A stretch of DNA of 52,498 nucleotides from Salinivibrio sharmensis (GCF_001995985.1 NZ_MUFC01000017.1:1-52498); one strand, 5' to 3'. Shown: positions 1 through 9,234, counted from the first letter of the stretch. Numbers and translations are program-made. The notes: generated from the letters alone by a model not told the origin.

Positions 1-177
1 ATTTATAAAGACAATGGGGCCGCGAACTTTGCCTGTCTGCGACACATGGCCTCAAACATGGTGCGGGCTGAGCCGACCAAGATCAGCTTGGTGGCCAAAC
101 AGAAGCGCTGTCTCATGAATCCCAGCTTCTTAGAGAAGGTTTTAGCCGCAGGCATACCGGCGATGGTTGAAAAATGA
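1..177 (+). pseudogene. C-terminal fragment of ISAs1-family transposase
   Basis: An open frame enters from the left edge and ends at the TGA at 175-177, giving 58 residues. The pattern LRHMASNM, then KQKRC, then FLEKVL matches the C-terminal end of ISAs1-family (H-repeat type) transposases as I know them. Only the tail lies in the window, so I cannot tell whether the copy is complete upstream. The stop codon overlaps the ATG of the following membrane-protein gene (ATGA), and no terminal inverted repeat separates them. The right end of the element therefore seems to be missing or to lie inside the next gene. Confidence 0.72.
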
Positions 178-1202
178 ACACTCATGCGCTCGCCCTGGTA
201 CTTACACTGTCCTTAGCGCTATATAATATTTTTGTTGATGGCAGTTTTTCCTTTGCAGATGGCTCTTATTTCCCGTATCTAAAAATACTCTTTGAGATAC
301 TGGTATCACTGTTCTTAGTGAGTTATTTTATATATCTAATTCTTATTAGAGAAAGGCAGCCGATAAAGCGGTTTAGCTATCTAGTTAAACCTGTTTTTTG
401 TAAGCGTTATGAAATTTTATCAAGTTTGTTCTTGTTCTATGCAACAGGTTTCTTTTTGAGTGCTTTTTCAACAGCAAAGGGAGCAGTATATACAGTTGGA
501 GAGTTTGCATGGGATAGTGCATTTTCTGAAATGGATAGACTTCTTTTTTTCGGCAAAGATGCTTGGCATTTTTTTGATTGGCTGTACCAGTATCCAGTAT
601 TTATAATGCTACTCAACCTCTTTTATAATGTATGGCTGTTTGCTGTCCTCGGCGTTTTTGCGTTTTTTTGCTTTCAATTACCGAGTCGAGTGAGAAATAC
701 GTATTTATATTCTTGGCTTGCATGTTGGGTGGTTTTAGGTGTTGTGTGTGCAACCCTTTTCTCCTCTGCGGGACCTGCTTTTTTCTCGCGCGTTCACCCG
801 GATCTATCAGTTGAACCTTATCAGGATTTGATGGAGATATTACGAAGTATCGACGCTTACCTTATCGCTTCGGATTTCCCCTTTCCGCTGTGGGCGTTGT
901 CTACGCAAGATTGGCTATATAACCTTCACGTAGAGCAAGGTGTTAAGGCGGGAGCTGGCATTTCAGCCATGCCAAGCATGCATGTTTCAATGGCGGTATT
1001 AATGGCTTTAGGGTTAACACATATCCAAAAATGGATTGGTATTATCTTTTGGTTCTATGCTTTCATTATTTATATTGGCTCTTTTTTGCTAGCTTGGCAC
1101 TACGCAGTAGATGGTATCGTGAGCTTCATATTGACGTTACTCATCTGGTATGTTGTTGGCTTATTTGTAAAAGATCCTAAAAGAGTGAGCCCCTATCAAT
1201 AG
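174..1202 (+). CDS. PAP2-superfamily membrane phosphatase (Aur1/Ipt1-like)
   Basis: 342-residue integral membrane protein with about six to seven hydrophobic segments. It carries the PAP2 (type 2 phosphatidic acid phosphatase) signatures AMPSMH at residues 265-270 (His270 in the SGH-equivalent position) and WHYAVD at 308-313 (His309 and Asp313, the HxxxD pair). The spacing is that of the Aur1/Ipt1-like subfamily, which acts on lipid phosphates or phosphoinositol lipids at the membrane; the substrate is unknown. The start codon overlaps the stop of the transposase fragment upstream and has no Shine-Dalgarno of its own. The true start may lie downstream, or the gene may be read by coupling. Base composition is clearly more AT-rich than the metE region, which suggests acquisition by transfer. 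Confidence 0.75.
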   Translation: MNTHALALVLTLSLALYNIFVDGSFSFADGSYFPYLKILFEILVSLFLVSYFIYLILIRERQPIKRFSYLVKPVFCKRYEILSSLFLFYATGFFLSAFSTAKGAVYTVGEFAWDSAFSEMDRLLFFGKDAWHFFDWLYQYPVFIMLLNLFYNVWLFAVLGVFAFFCFQLPSRVRNTYLYSWLACWVVLGVVCATLFSSAGPAFFSRVHPDLSVEPYQDLMEILRSIDAYLIASDFPFPLWALSTQDWLYNLHVEQGVKAGAGISAMPSMHVSMAVLMALGLTHIQKWIGIIFWFYAFIIYIGSFLLAWHYAVDGIVSFILTLLIWYVVGLFVKDPKRVSPYQ

Positions 1203-1250
1203 CCATTATATAGCACTTAAGGCTCATCTCTTTTATTAGATATTATCTGA

Positions 1251-3524
1251 CTACTCTTCGCGAAGCGCTTTCGCCGCAGCGACCATGTTTTCTAATGCTG
1301 GGATCACTTCGTCCCATTGGCGGGTTTTTAGACCGCAATCTGGGTTCACCCACAATCTCTCTTCAGGAATACGGGCGGCGGCTTTGTTCATCAAGCCAAT
1401 AATTTGTGCTTGATTAGGCGTATTGGGCGAATGAATATCGTAAACGCCTGGGCCAATATCATTGGGATAGTCAAAGTGATCAAACGCGTCCAGTAGTTCC
1501 ATATCCGAGCGCGATGTTTCTATGGTGATCACATCAGCATCCATGTCAGCAATGGACGCAATAATATCGTTAAACTCGGAATAACACATATGGGTGTGGA
1601 TTTGCGTCTCGTCATTAACACCATTGGCGGCAATTTTAAACGCGTTAATCGCCCAATCCAGGTAGTGTTGCCACTCACTGCGACGCAAAGGTAAACCTTC
1701 ACGCAGTGCCGCTTCATCTATTTGAATGATTTTAGTGCCAGCTTTCTCGAGATCTTGCACCTCTTGACGGATCGCTAGCGCCAGCTGGTTACAGGTCTGC
1801 GATCGTGGCTGATCATCGCGGACAAATGACCAATTAAGAATCGTCACCGGCCCGGTAAGCATGCCTTTTAGCGGCTTATCGGTGAGAGATTGCGCGTACT
1901 GCGTCCATTCTACGGTCATTGCTTTCGGGCGTTCGATATCACCAAATAAAATCGGCGGCTTGACACAGCGAGAGCCATACGATTGCACCCAACCGAACTG
2001 GCTAAACACATACCCATCCAGCTGTTCGCCAAAGTACTCCACCATATCGTTACGCTCAGCTTCACCGTGAACCAAGACATCGAGCCCGAGAGCTTCTTGT
2101 TTTTCCACCGCATGGGCGATCTCTTTGCGCATAATGTCCTGATAGGTCACCGCATCAATCTCGCCTTTTTTGTATTGCAAGCGCGTTTGGCGAATAGTGC
2201 TCGTCTGCGGGAATGAGCCAATGGTAGTGGTCGGGAAGCGTGGTAGGTTGAGCTGCTCGTGTTGTACGCGAATACGCTCGGCAAAAGGACGCTGCCGTGT
2301 CCCTAAGTGCGGTGTAATTGCTGCCAATGCGGCTTGCACCTTAGGGTTGTGTACGCGTGGTGATTGCTGGCGGCTTTCGATTGCCTCACGATTATTGTCC
2401 AGTGCTGACTGAACGGTTTGACGGCCGTGATTAAGCGCGCAAGCGAGTACATCCAGCTCCTCGAGTTTTTGATGGGCAAAGGCAAGCCAGTTTTTTACCT
2501 CAGGATCGAGCTTTTGTTCGCTCGCCAAATCGACCGGCACGTGCAGCAAAGAGCAAGAGGGTGCGAGCCAGAGGCGATCCCCTAGAGATTGATGAATCGG
2601 TTCGAGCCATTCTAACGTGGCATCAAGGTTAGTTTTCCAAACGTTGCGACCATTTATCACACCGAGAGAAAGAACGTGCTGATCGCCGAGCGTTTCAAGG
2701 TAGGACGTCACATCCCCTCGGCCACGAATAGCATCCAGGTGCCAACCGTCAACGGGCAAGGATTGCGCCAATGGTCGATTTTCAGCTTGCTCGCCAAAGT
2801 AGCTTGCCAGCAATAACTTCACCTGGGCTTGGCTTAGCGCCTTATATGCAGTTTGTAATGCCGTTTGCCACTCAGGGGTAAGCTCAGTCACCAAAACAGG
2901 CTCATCAATTTGTACCCATTCAACCCCTTTTTTTGCCAGCTCGCTTAGCAGCGTTTGATACACAGGTAAGAGCCTATCAAGCAGATCCAGCTTGTTAGAG
3001 GCATCTTTTTCTTTACCCAGCCAAAGATAGGTGACGGGGCCAAGCAAAACCGGTTTGGCCTGAATACCAGCTTGTTTGGCTTCTTCCAACTGTGCCAATA
3101 GGCTTTCAGCATGCAAGCTAAAGGTGGTTTGTGCTGTGAATTCTGGCACGATGTAGTGATAGTTGGTGTCAAACCATTTGGTCATTTCACCAGCGTGGAC
3201 ACACTGGCAGCCAGTATCGTTTGCCGAGCGACCACGGGCGACGCGGAAATAGTTATCGAGGATATTATCTTGATGATCAGCCACACGATCAGGGACATTG
3301 CCAACTAAAAAGCTGGTGTCGAGTACATGGTCATAAAAAGAAAAGTCACCCGCTGGAACGGCATCGAGCTTACCTTGTTGTTGCCAATGGGTACGGCGTA
3401 GAGCCGCCGCAGTATTAGTTAAATCTTGCTGTGATGAATCGCCACGCCAATAACGCTCGAGTGCAAATTTGAGTTCACGCTGTGCGCCGATACGTGGAAA
3501 GCCGAGATTATGAGTTTTAGCCAT
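1251..3524 (-). CDS. metE: Cobalamin-independent methionine synthase MetE
   Basis: 757 residues, the usual family length. It transfers the methyl group of 5-methyltetrahydropteroyl-tri-L-glutamate to homocysteine in the last step of methionine synthesis, in the cytoplasm. The N-terminal half starts with the conserved [14 protein letters not shown] stretch. The C-terminal catalytic barrel holds the zinc ligands in HTHMC, downstream of [11 protein letters not shown], and in the NPDCGLKTR motif near the end. The start has a strong AGGAGG ribosome site six bases upstream. It is transcribed divergently from metR across a short intergenic region that holds two MetR-type boxes, so activation by MetR with homocysteine is expected. 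It ends tail-to-tail with the PAP2 gene. Confidence 0.97.
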   Translation of the reverse strand: MAKTHNLGFPRIGAQRELKFALERYWRGDSSQQDLTNTAAALRRTHWQQQGKLDAVPAGDFSFYDHVLDTSFLVGNVPDRVADHQDNILDNYFRVARGRSANDTGCQCVHAGEMTKWFDTNYHYIVPEFTAQTTFSLHAESLLAQLEEAKQAGIQAKPVLLGPVTYLWLGKEKDASNKLDLLDRLLPVYQTLLSELAKKGVEWVQIDEPVLVTELTPEWQTALQTAYKALSQAQVKLLLASYFGEQAENRPLAQSLPVDGWHLDAIRGRGDVTSYLETLGDQHVLSLGVINGRNVWKTNLDATLEWLEPIHQSLGDRLWLAPSCSLLHVPVDLASEQKLDPEVKNWLAFAHQKLEELDVLACALNHGRQTVQSALDNNREAIESRQQSPRVHNPKVQAALAAITPHLGTRQRPFAERIRVQHEQLNLPRFPTTTIGSFPQTSTIRQTRLQYKKGEIDAVTYQDIMRKEIAHAVEKQEALGLDVLVHGEAERNDMVEYFGEQLDGYVFSQFGWVQSYGSRCVKPPILFGDIERPKAMTVEWTQYAQSLTDKPLKGMLTGPVTILNWSFVRDDQPRSQTCNQLALAIRQEVQDLEKAGTKIIQIDEAALREGLPLRRSEWQHYLDWAINAFKIAANGVNDETQIHTHMCYSEFNDIIASIADMDADVITIETSRSDMELLDAFDHFDYPNDIGPGVYDIHSPNTPNQAQIIGLMNKAAARIPEERLWVNPDCGLKTRQWDEVIPALENMVAAAKALREE

Positions 3525-3581
3525 CTATACGTCCTCCTTTAAGTTGAGTTCAGCATAGGGCTTTCCCGTTATGAACTAAAG

Positions 3582-3615
3582 TGGCATTATTTCATTAATC
3601 GATGAAATTTTGTCA
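3582..3615. promoter_or_regulatory. Tandem MetR-type operator between metE and metR
   Basis: Two 13-bp sites resemble the MetR consensus TGAA-N5-TTCA: TGGCATTATTTCA at 3582-3594 and TGAAATTTTGTCA at 3603-3615. Their starts are 21 bp apart, two helical turns, so bound dimers would sit on one face of the DNA. On the metE side a weak -10-like TATGCT (complement of 3552-3557) lies downstream, placing the boxes just upstream of the metE -35 region as expected for an activator. They are also immediately upstream of the metR start at 3626, which fits autoregulation. Box calls were made by eye. Confidence 0.6.
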
Positions 3616-3625
3616 TGGAGTGGGT

Positions 3626-4522
3626 ATGTTAGAACGTCACCATTTGCATATTCTGCGTGCAATTAAAGAGCAAGGGTCGCTCACCGCAGCGGCAGACACC
3701 CTTTATCTCACCCAATCTGCCATTAGCCATGCGATGAAAAAACTGGAAAGTCAGTTAGGGGTGAGTTTATGGAAAAAGTCAGGCAGGCAGTTGCATTTCA
3801 CTCAGGCTGGTGAGTACTTGCTGACCCTTTCTGAGCGCATGCTCCCCCAGTTTGAACACGCCGAGCAGCAGCTTAAACAGTTTGCTCAAGGTCAACGCGG
3901 CACACTGCGTATTGGTATGGAGTGCCACCCTTGCTATCAATGGCTGTTGAAAGTGGTCGAGCCGTTTTTGCACCAATGGCCAGATGTGGATGTTGACGTT
4001 AAACAAAAGTTTCAGTTTGGCGGGCTAGGCGCGCTCTTTGGCCATGATATTGATGTGCTTGTCACCCCTGATCCTTTGTTTAAACCTGGCATCGAGTATG
4101 TTTCCGTATTTGACTACGAGCTTGTGCTTGTCACCAGTCCGCAAAGCCCGCTAGCCGAGCAGACATACGTTGAACCTCATCAGATCACATCAGAAACACT
4201 TATCACTTACCCTGTCGATCAGGCTCGCCTCGATGTGTTTACTCAGTTTATGGCGCCTGCACACTGTGCACCACGCAAACATAAAACGATTGAAACAACA
4301 GACATTATGCTACATATGGTTGCTGCAGGCCGAGGCATCGCAGCTCTGCCCAAGTGGCTGGCTAAAGAATACCAACAGCAACTAAATTTACATATTCTTC
4401 GTATGGGTGAACAAGGTATTGATAAGGCAATTCACCTTGGGGTGCGAGAAGAAAAACGGGATGATTATATTGATGATTTTATCGTCAAAGCACGTGAGAC
4501 GATGATATTTGGTAACGCATAA
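3626..4522 (+). CDS. metR: LysR-family transcriptional activator MetR
   Basis: 298 residues. The N-terminal winged helix-turn-helix (residues 1-60, with GSLTAAADTLYLTQSAISHAM) is followed by a LysR co-inducer domain. The divergent position next to metE identifies it as MetR, which uses homocysteine to activate metE and other methionine genes and represses its own promoter. The frame is open from 3602, but I chose the ATG at 3626. It gives the canonical MLERHHL beginning and has GGAG five bases upstream, whereas the earlier ATG lies inside the second MetR box. Its last 38 bases overlap rimI tail-to-tail. Confidence 0.92.
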   Translation: MLERHHLHILRAIKEQGSLTAAADTLYLTQSAISHAMKKLESQLGVSLWKKSGRQLHFTQAGEYLLTLSERMLPQFEHAEQQLKQFAQGQRGTLRIGMECHPCYQWLLKVVEPFLHQWPDVDVDVKQKFQFGGLGALFGHDIDVLVTPDPLFKPGIEYVSVFDYELVLVTSPQSPLAEQTYVEPHQITSETLITYPVDQARLDVFTQFMAPAHCAPRKHKTIETTDIMLHMVAAGRGIAALPKWLAKEYQQQLNLHILRMGEQGIDKAIHLGVREEKRDDYIDDFIVKARETMIFGNA

Positions 4523-4955
4523 CCAGTGCGTCTTCTGTGGTGCCATCCGGGCAGGAGTAATAGCCTGCTCGATGGCTTATAAGCTCAAATCCCTGTTTTT
4601 GATATAGCGCCCGTGCGCCATAGTTACTTTGTCGCACTTCCAGCCACAAGGTTTTCGCGCCTGCAGCAACGAGTGTCTTTTTAAGCAAGGTGAGAAGCTG
4701 GTGAGCGACGCCTTTGCCTTGAAAAGGGCGGTCAACGGCAAGGTTTAACAGCTCTGCTTCGCCCGCAATGCAACGCGCGTAAAAATAACCGATGATCTGA
4801 TCATCTTGGCTGATTAACGCATAGTGGTGATCGAAGCATCCCTGAGCCGGCGCAAGCTGTGTTTTTGACCAAGGCGCGATATGCACGGTTTGTTCAATGC
4901 GCTCGATATCCGTCAGGTGCCTATCGCCGATAGGTTGAAGTGTGTAATCACTCAT
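4485..4955 (-). CDS. rimI: Ribosomal protein S18-alanine N-acetyltransferase RimI
   Basis: 156 residues with one GNAT domain. Acetyl-CoA motif A is visible as AVDRPFQGKGVAHQLL (about residues 72-87), and the family-specific WLEVRQSN plus GFELISHRAGYY region follows. RimI acetylates the N-terminal alanine of ribosomal protein bS18. It overlaps the end of holD by 8 bases, so the two are translationally coupled, the classical gammaproteobacterial holD-rimI arrangement. The 3' end overlaps metR on the opposite strand. Confidence 0.93.
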   Translation of the reverse strand: MSDYTLQPIGDRHLTDIERIEQTVHIAPWSKTQLAPAQGCFDHHYALISQDDQIIGYFYARCIAGEAELLNLAVDRPFQGKGVAHQLLTLLKKTLVAAGAKTLWLEVRQSNYGARALYQKQGFELISHRAGYYSCPDGTTEDALVMRYQISSSHVL

Positions 4956-5340
4956 ACTGACAAATCTGACGCCAAAGATCGCGCTTAGCCGCAGGATTAT
5001 CGTGCATCTGCGCTAAGGGCTGTGAGTACAAGCTTTTCACGCCATCGACAATGATCTCGGGCGACTCAATATACCAACACCAGCTAAGGTGATGTTCGCC
5101 AAGAGCTGGCAACGCAGCGTGGGGAAGTTGGCGAGCCTGTTCAGCACCCAATTTCATGCTTTTTAGGATGTTGCCAAATAGCCAAGCATCTTGATCACTG
5201 AGTGCGTGATCACAGACCAGCAAGAGTTGGCAGTGGTTAGGCAATTGGATCACCTCTTGCTCACGGCCGTATATTTGTGGATGTCGCAACTGCCACACCT
5301 CGAGATCCATGGCTTGTAAACGCTGGATATCTGTTAACAT
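4948..5340 (-). CDS. holD: DNA polymerase III psi subunit HolD
   Basis: 130 residues, typical for psi. The sequence begins with RLQAMDLEVWQLRHPQIY, which fits the N-terminal region of psi that contacts chi/clamp loader. It contains LLLVCDHALSDQDAWLFGNILKSM, typical of the psi core. Psi links the clamp loader to chi and through it to SSB on lagging-strand templates. It is the middle gene of a leftward group (GNAT-like protein, holD, rimI), with a 13-base gap from the upstream gene and an 8-base overlap with rimI. Confidence 0.88.
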   Translation of the reverse strand: MLTDIQRLQAMDLEVWQLRHPQIYGREQEVIQLPNHCQLLLVCDHALSDQDAWLFGNILKSMKLGAEQARQLPHAALPALGEHHLSWCWYIESPEIIVDGVKSLYSQPLAQMHDNPAAKRDLWRQICQYE

Positions 5341-5353
5341 AGTTGGCTGACTC

Positions 5354-5758
5354 TCACGTTGAAGTTGCGGCAGCGAGTTGTTTATACCACCAAGTATCGT
5401 CCGGATCTAAGGGGGCAAACTCCGCCTGTTCGGCGGCGTCACTGGGCGCAACTTTTAACAGGCTGTAGCCCAGCTCAAACAAGGTAGACTCAGCCTCGTC
5501 TAACAGCGGCATCACCAAGTCTGCATCTGGGCTGTGCCATAACGTAATTTCTTGGGTGTTATTGGCGGTTTGAGCATCGGTGACGGCAATGTGCCCTAAT
5601 ATCTCTCCCATATCATCGGTCGCCAGGAGAGAAAGCGAAATCTGCCCCGTTTCGCGCAGCTGTTGGAGCTGATCGGCTTGCACAGGGCACATGAGTGTCT
5701 CACGCCACCAACCGTCTAGTCGAACTAGGTCGGCGGGCGCTTCTGTACGAATCATCAT
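5354..5758 (-). CDS. GNAT-like protein of the holD-rimI operon, degenerate acetyl-CoA motif
   Basis: About 134 residues from the ATG at 5758 (a second ATG follows at 5755). The frame stays open to a TTG at 5818, but no ribosome site favours that. The N-terminal part (IRTEAPADLVRLDGWWRE, then ISLSLLATDDMGEILGHIAVTD) has the beta-strand pattern of YhbS-type GNAT N-acetyltransferases, including the GHIA strand. The usual Q/RxxGxG/A pyrophosphate loop is absent: after the GHIA strand the chain runs LWHSPDADLVMPLLDEAE instead. It may be a non-catalytic relative or a diverged enzyme. The role is unknown; the tight spacing to holD suggests co-transcription. Confidence 0.55.
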   Translation of the reverse strand: MMIRTEAPADLVRLDGWWRETLMCPVQADQLQQLRETGQISLSLLATDDMGEILGHIAVTDAQTANNTQEITLWHSPDADLVMPLLDEAESTLFELGYSLLKVAPSDAAEQAEFAPLDPDDTWWYKQLAAATST

Positions 5759-5818
5759 CACAGAGGTCGTGGTTATTAAATGGTGTAGCCAGAATAACGG
5801 ATTCCCGATCCCGTGCAA

Positions 5819-6092
5819 GAGGTGACTGTCGTGTGTGTTTGATGCTTACGCAGCTAAATGCATAAATAGTCAGCAAATTGTGTAATATGGCGACACAGTC
5901 TCTCCTGTTTACTGATTTTGAGTCCTTTATCTATTTTTACAGTAAAATATGCGGTATATAGTGAGAAAAGCTTGAACCCATGACGCGTGCCTCATAAAGT
6001 GCTACTGACAACAAAGTTAAAAGTGTCTAATATATGAGACGCTTGTCTCGACAGTGAGATGGTCGAGAGTGATTCCCAGATGTGAGCTTTTC
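5819..6092. other. Divergent intergenic region, holD operon / GGDEF-EAL gene
   Basis: AT-rich stretch without a convincing gene. It holds -10-like hexamers around 5945-5962 (TAAAAT, TATATA) and a short inverted repeat, GAGAC-GCTT-GTCTC at 6036-6049, upstream of the GGDEF-EAL start. No terminator was seen. It presumably carries promoters for both directions. Confidence 0.4.
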
Positions 6093-8201
6093 ATGCCAAT
6101 ATCGTCGTTAAATGATTGGTTCTACTGCTTAACCGATAATAGTCCGTTTCTTTTTGCCATTCTCGACAGCAATGATTGCTATCTTTACGCTAACCAACGC
6201 TACAGCGAGCTGTCTGGCTTGGCTTCGCCGTCGTTAAAAGGGTTATCCGATATCGATACCTTAGGCGAGGCGTTTTATCAGTCGGTCAAACCGCATTATG
6301 ACAAAGCCAGACGGGGTGAATGTGCCGAGGGAGAGGTGCTTCTTGCTGATAACTACCACAGCACTAGCTTTCACTTCAGTGTTGCACCATTGCCGAATAT
6401 CGCTGATGAAAGTGGCAAGCCCTGCGTGATTTTTCATGCCGCAGATACATCCGAACGCCAAGTATTAGCCAGTGCGCTCGAAGAGGCGGAGGAAAAATAC
6501 CACCATCTCAGTCAACTTATCGATGACGGCTGCTGCGTGGTTGAAGATGGCTGTATATTATCAGCAAACCCTGCGGCGGCTGGACTACTGGGCGTCGGGA
6601 GTCTCGATGCGTTGATCGGTGAACCTTTATCAGAGTATCTCGTGGCGGCAGAGGCATCGACCTCCACCATTGATAGCCTATTGCGTGCGCCGCATGGGCA
6701 AGGTGTGTCGGTGGTGAGCGCAAAAAACAGCGCGCCGCTGACGGTGAACCAATCGCCGATCCATCTTTTGGGCAAAAAAGCGCATATGCTGCGCTTGCAG
6801 CCGACAATCATTGACTCGTCGGTTAAGCGCCTAAAACCCGCCGAAAAAGAGGATGTCAGCAAAGTCGGTGAGCAACAATCCGCTTATACGGATGCCTTAA
6901 CCGGTCTGTATAACCGTTACGGGTTCAGTCGAGAGCTGGATAGGCTGATCAAAACGCAAACGCCATTGGCCATGTTGTACCTTGATGTCGATAATTTTAA
7001 AAATATCAATGATTCTCTCGGACACCATGTCGGCGATCGTGTGCTTCAGGATATCGCTCAGCGCTTACGCGCCTTGCTCTCCGCGGATACCATTATTGGC
7101 CACTTAGGCGGTGATGAATTTGCGGTGTTGCTTCCTAAGCCTGCAACGGCAGACGCGCCTGATCAGTTGGCTGACAAAGTGGTCGGGGCCATTAGTCAGC
7201 CTTTTGAATTGCATTATTTTAGTAAGTACTTGGCGTGTTCAGTGGGGATGGTGCGTTATCCCGACGATGGTAAAGACGCCCGCCAGCTGCTGCAAAATGC
7301 GGATACCGCAATGTATGAGGCCAAAGAGCAAGGCCGAAACCGTGTGGTCGCCTATCATGACAGCATGAGTAAAGAGGCACGGATGCGACTTTGGTTGGAA
7401 ATCGAGCTACAAAAGGCCTTACAAAATAATGGGCTGGAAGTGTGGTATCAACCTAAGGTCAGTGCCAGTGATTATCGCATCAACGGTGCTGAAGCCTTGG
7501 TGCGTTGGAAACACCCGGTTGAGGGTTATATCAGTCCTGGGCGTTTTATTCCGGTTGCCGAGCGCTGCGGACTGATTGAAGCGCTTGGACGACATGTGAT
7601 GCGCGAGGTCTTTCAAAACGTGCGTCGCTGGAGTCAACAAGGCATACTGCCGGGGCGAGTGGCGATTAACTTATCGCCAGAGCAATTTAGCAGTCCCAAG
7701 CTGACCGAGCACATGGAAAAGCTGATTAAAGCCACGGGAGCGAAACCAGAAGATATTACGTTTGAGTTAACGGAAAGCGCGGTGATGAAAAACGATGAGC
7801 ATGCGCTGAATATGCTTAATGCGATAAAATCACTGGGCTTTGCCCTCTCGATTGATGACTTTGGCACGGGCTACTCATCCTTGTCTTACCTTGCCCGTTT
7901 TCCCCTTGATGAGCTTAAAATTGATCGCGCGTTTATTCACGATATGGATGCTTTGAGTAAACAGGTGACGCTGGTGGAAAGCATTATTCATATCGGCCGA
8001 GCCATGGAAATGACGGTAGTGGCAGAGGGAGTCGAAACCCGTCAGCAGGCGTCCGTGCTTACTAACCTGCACTGTGACACCATTCAAGGTTATTATTTTC
8101 ACTCGCCCATGCCCAAGTACGCGTTTGAAAAGCTATTGCTGAAAAGTAAGCCCAACAAGCAACCACCACAGGCACTGGCACCCAGTGCGCAGACAAGCTA
8201 A
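6093..8201 (+). CDS. PAS-GGDEF-EAL cyclic-di-GMP protein
   Basis: 702 residues from the ATG at 6093; the frame extends to a GTG at 6054, but MPISSLNDWF looks like the natural PAS-domain beginning. Two PAS-like segments (about 5-130 and 140-230) precede a GGDEF domain with the intact signature at residues 339-343 and an EAL domain with EAL at 467-469. The phosphodiesterase residues look present: AEALVRW, ELTES, IDDFGTGYSS, KIDRAF and AEGVET. The inhibitory I-site RxxD before GGDEF is not intact (LSAD instead), so product inhibition at that site is unlikely. There is no membrane segment, so sensing is cytoplasmic through PAS. Net cyclase or phosphodiesterase activity cannot be told from sequence. 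A bidirectional terminator follows. Confidence 0.92.
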   Translation: MPISSLNDWFYCLTDNSPFLFAILDSNDCYLYANQRYSELSGLASPSLKGLSDIDTLGEAFYQSVKPHYDKARRGECAEGEVLLADNYHSTSFHFSVAPLPNIADESGKPCVIFHAADTSERQVLASALEEAEEKYHHLSQLIDDGCCVVEDGCILSANPAAAGLLGVGSLDALIGEPLSEYLVAAEASTSTIDSLLRAPHGQGVSVVSAKNSAPLTVNQSPIHLLGKKAHMLRLQPTIIDSSVKRLKPAEKEDVSKVGEQQSAYTDALTGLYNRYGFSRELDRLIKTQTPLAMLYLDVDNFKNINDSLGHHVGDRVLQDIAQRLRALLSADTIIGHLGGDEFAVLLPKPATADAPDQLADKVVGAISQPFELHYFSKYLACSVGMVRYPDDGKDARQLLQNADTAMYEAKEQGRNRVVAYHDSMSKEARMRLWLEIELQKALQNNGLEVWYQPKVSASDYRINGAEALVRWKHPVEGYISPGRFIPVAERCGLIEALGRHVMREVFQNVRRWSQQGILPGRVAINLSPEQFSSPKLTEHMEKLIKATGAKPEDITFELTESAVMKNDEHALNMLNAIKSLGFALSIDDFGTGYSSLSYLARFPLDELKIDRAFIHDMDALSKQVTLVESIIHIGRAMEMTVVAEGVETRQQASVLTNLHCDTIQGYYFHSPMPKYAFEKLLLKSKPNKQPPQALAPSAQTS

Positions 8202-8230
8202 CCGGATACCTGTTGGTATTACTCAGGATC

Positions 8231-8261
8231 AAAAATAGAGCAGTGAGCCTGCTCTATTTTT
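8231..8261. terminator. Bidirectional intrinsic terminator
   Basis: Perfect 13-bp stem (AAAAATAGAGCAG at 8231-8243 with CTGCTCTATTTTT at 8249-8261) and a 5-base loop. It has A and T runs at the outer ends, so it can serve both the GGDEF-EAL gene and nlpI, which converge here. Confidence 0.9.
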
Positions 8262-8288
8262 GTAGTTGAAAGGCTATCGAGTGAGGCG

Positions 8289-9167
8289 CTATGGTCGACG
8301 GTAAGCGAGTCGGTTTAGCTCAAGTAACGCATAGCGGTGTTCGACAAACTCATACACGTTGCCCGACATGGCAAGCTTATACAATGCCACGGCGCGATCC
8401 TTGTCGCCTTGGAATTGATAGCGTTTAGCAAGGTAAAAGTAAGCTTCACATAAGCGTTCTGCTAGCAGTTCATTGTCTTCACCTTGCGAGGCAAGTTGCT
8501 CCAGCATCTCACGTTCACTGAGCTTACCAAGGTACATATCGACAAGCTGCCAGCCCCAACCCGAGGCCTGCGCATTCGCTTTTCGCTTTGCCAGCGCTTG
8601 TTGCGCCTTGGTTTCCCCCTTCCAATCGCGCTCCACCAAATAAAGCCAAATCAGGCGATAAGGATCGTCGCGATCTTCTTGGTAGTGATGGAGTAAGTCT
8701 TGATGGGCCAGGCGATAGCGGCCGCCGTAATATAAGGCGATCCCACGATTACGCGCGGCATAGCTGTGGCTATTATCCAGCTCTAACGTCGAGTCAAAGG
8801 CCTCATAGGCAGCATCATAGTGGCCGTTTTGAGTAAAATAGACTCCAAGAATATTGAACACATCAGGTTGATCCGGCTTTAGCGAGAGAGACTGGTTAAA
8901 GTCCAATCGTGCCAAATCGCGCATCCCCAAGCTGTCGTGCATCAGTCCACGCTCATAATGCAATTGAGCGCGTGCATCGTCACTCAAATCATTGCGCGCA
9001 AGCAGTTGATCAATCCGTGCTAGGTGCACTTCCTGCTGCAGGGTGGGCTGTAAAGGGACGGCCATAGGAGGAAAGGTCCACTGGCTGGTACAGCCGGTTA
9101 AAAATAACAGCGCCAGGATCGCCAAAGGCTTGAAAAATACCGCCCGTGGCTGAATAAAAAAGGTCAT
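8289..9167 (-). CDS. nlpI: Lipoprotein NlpI, TPR-containing adaptor
   Basis: 292 residues. The signal peptide ends in the lipobox LTGC with lipidated Cys26, followed by a chain of tetratricopeptide repeats (for example AQLHYERGLMHDSLG, PDVFNILGVYFTQNG, SYAARNRGIALYYGG at about residues 65-165). NlpI is an outer-membrane lipoprotein adaptor that brings the protease Prc to murein endopeptidases and tunes cell-wall turnover. It lies directly downstream of pnp in the same direction, as in other gammaproteobacteria. An intrinsic terminator lies in the pnp-nlpI gap, so part of the transcription probably stops before nlpI. Confidence 0.93.
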   Translation of the reverse strand: MTFFIQPRAVFFKPLAILALLFLTGCTSQWTFPPMAVPLQPTLQQEVHLARIDQLLARNDLSDDARAQLHYERGLMHDSLGMRDLARLDFNQSLSLKPDQPDVFNILGVYFTQNGHYDAAYEAFDSTLELDNSHSYAARNRGIALYYGGRYRLAHQDLLHHYQEDRDDPYRLIWLYLVERDWKGETKAQQALAKRKANAQASGWGWQLVDMYLGKLSEREMLEQLASQGEDNELLAERLCEAYFYLAKRYQFQGDKDRAVALYKLAMSGNVYEFVEHRYALLELNRLAYRRP

Positions 9168-9184
9168 GAAGGCGCATCTCCGTG

Positions 9185-9210
9185 TAAAAAAAGGGGGCCT
9201 CAGCCCCCTT
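9185..9210 (-). terminator. Intrinsic terminator between pnp and nlpI
   Basis: Stem of 8 bp (AAGGGGGC at 9191-9198 with GCCCCCTT at 9203-9210) and a CTCA loop. On the minus strand it is followed by a run of T, so it ends or attenuates pnp transcription before nlpI. Confidence 0.82.
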
Positions 9211-9234
9211 TATACCATGAATGACGATATGACT

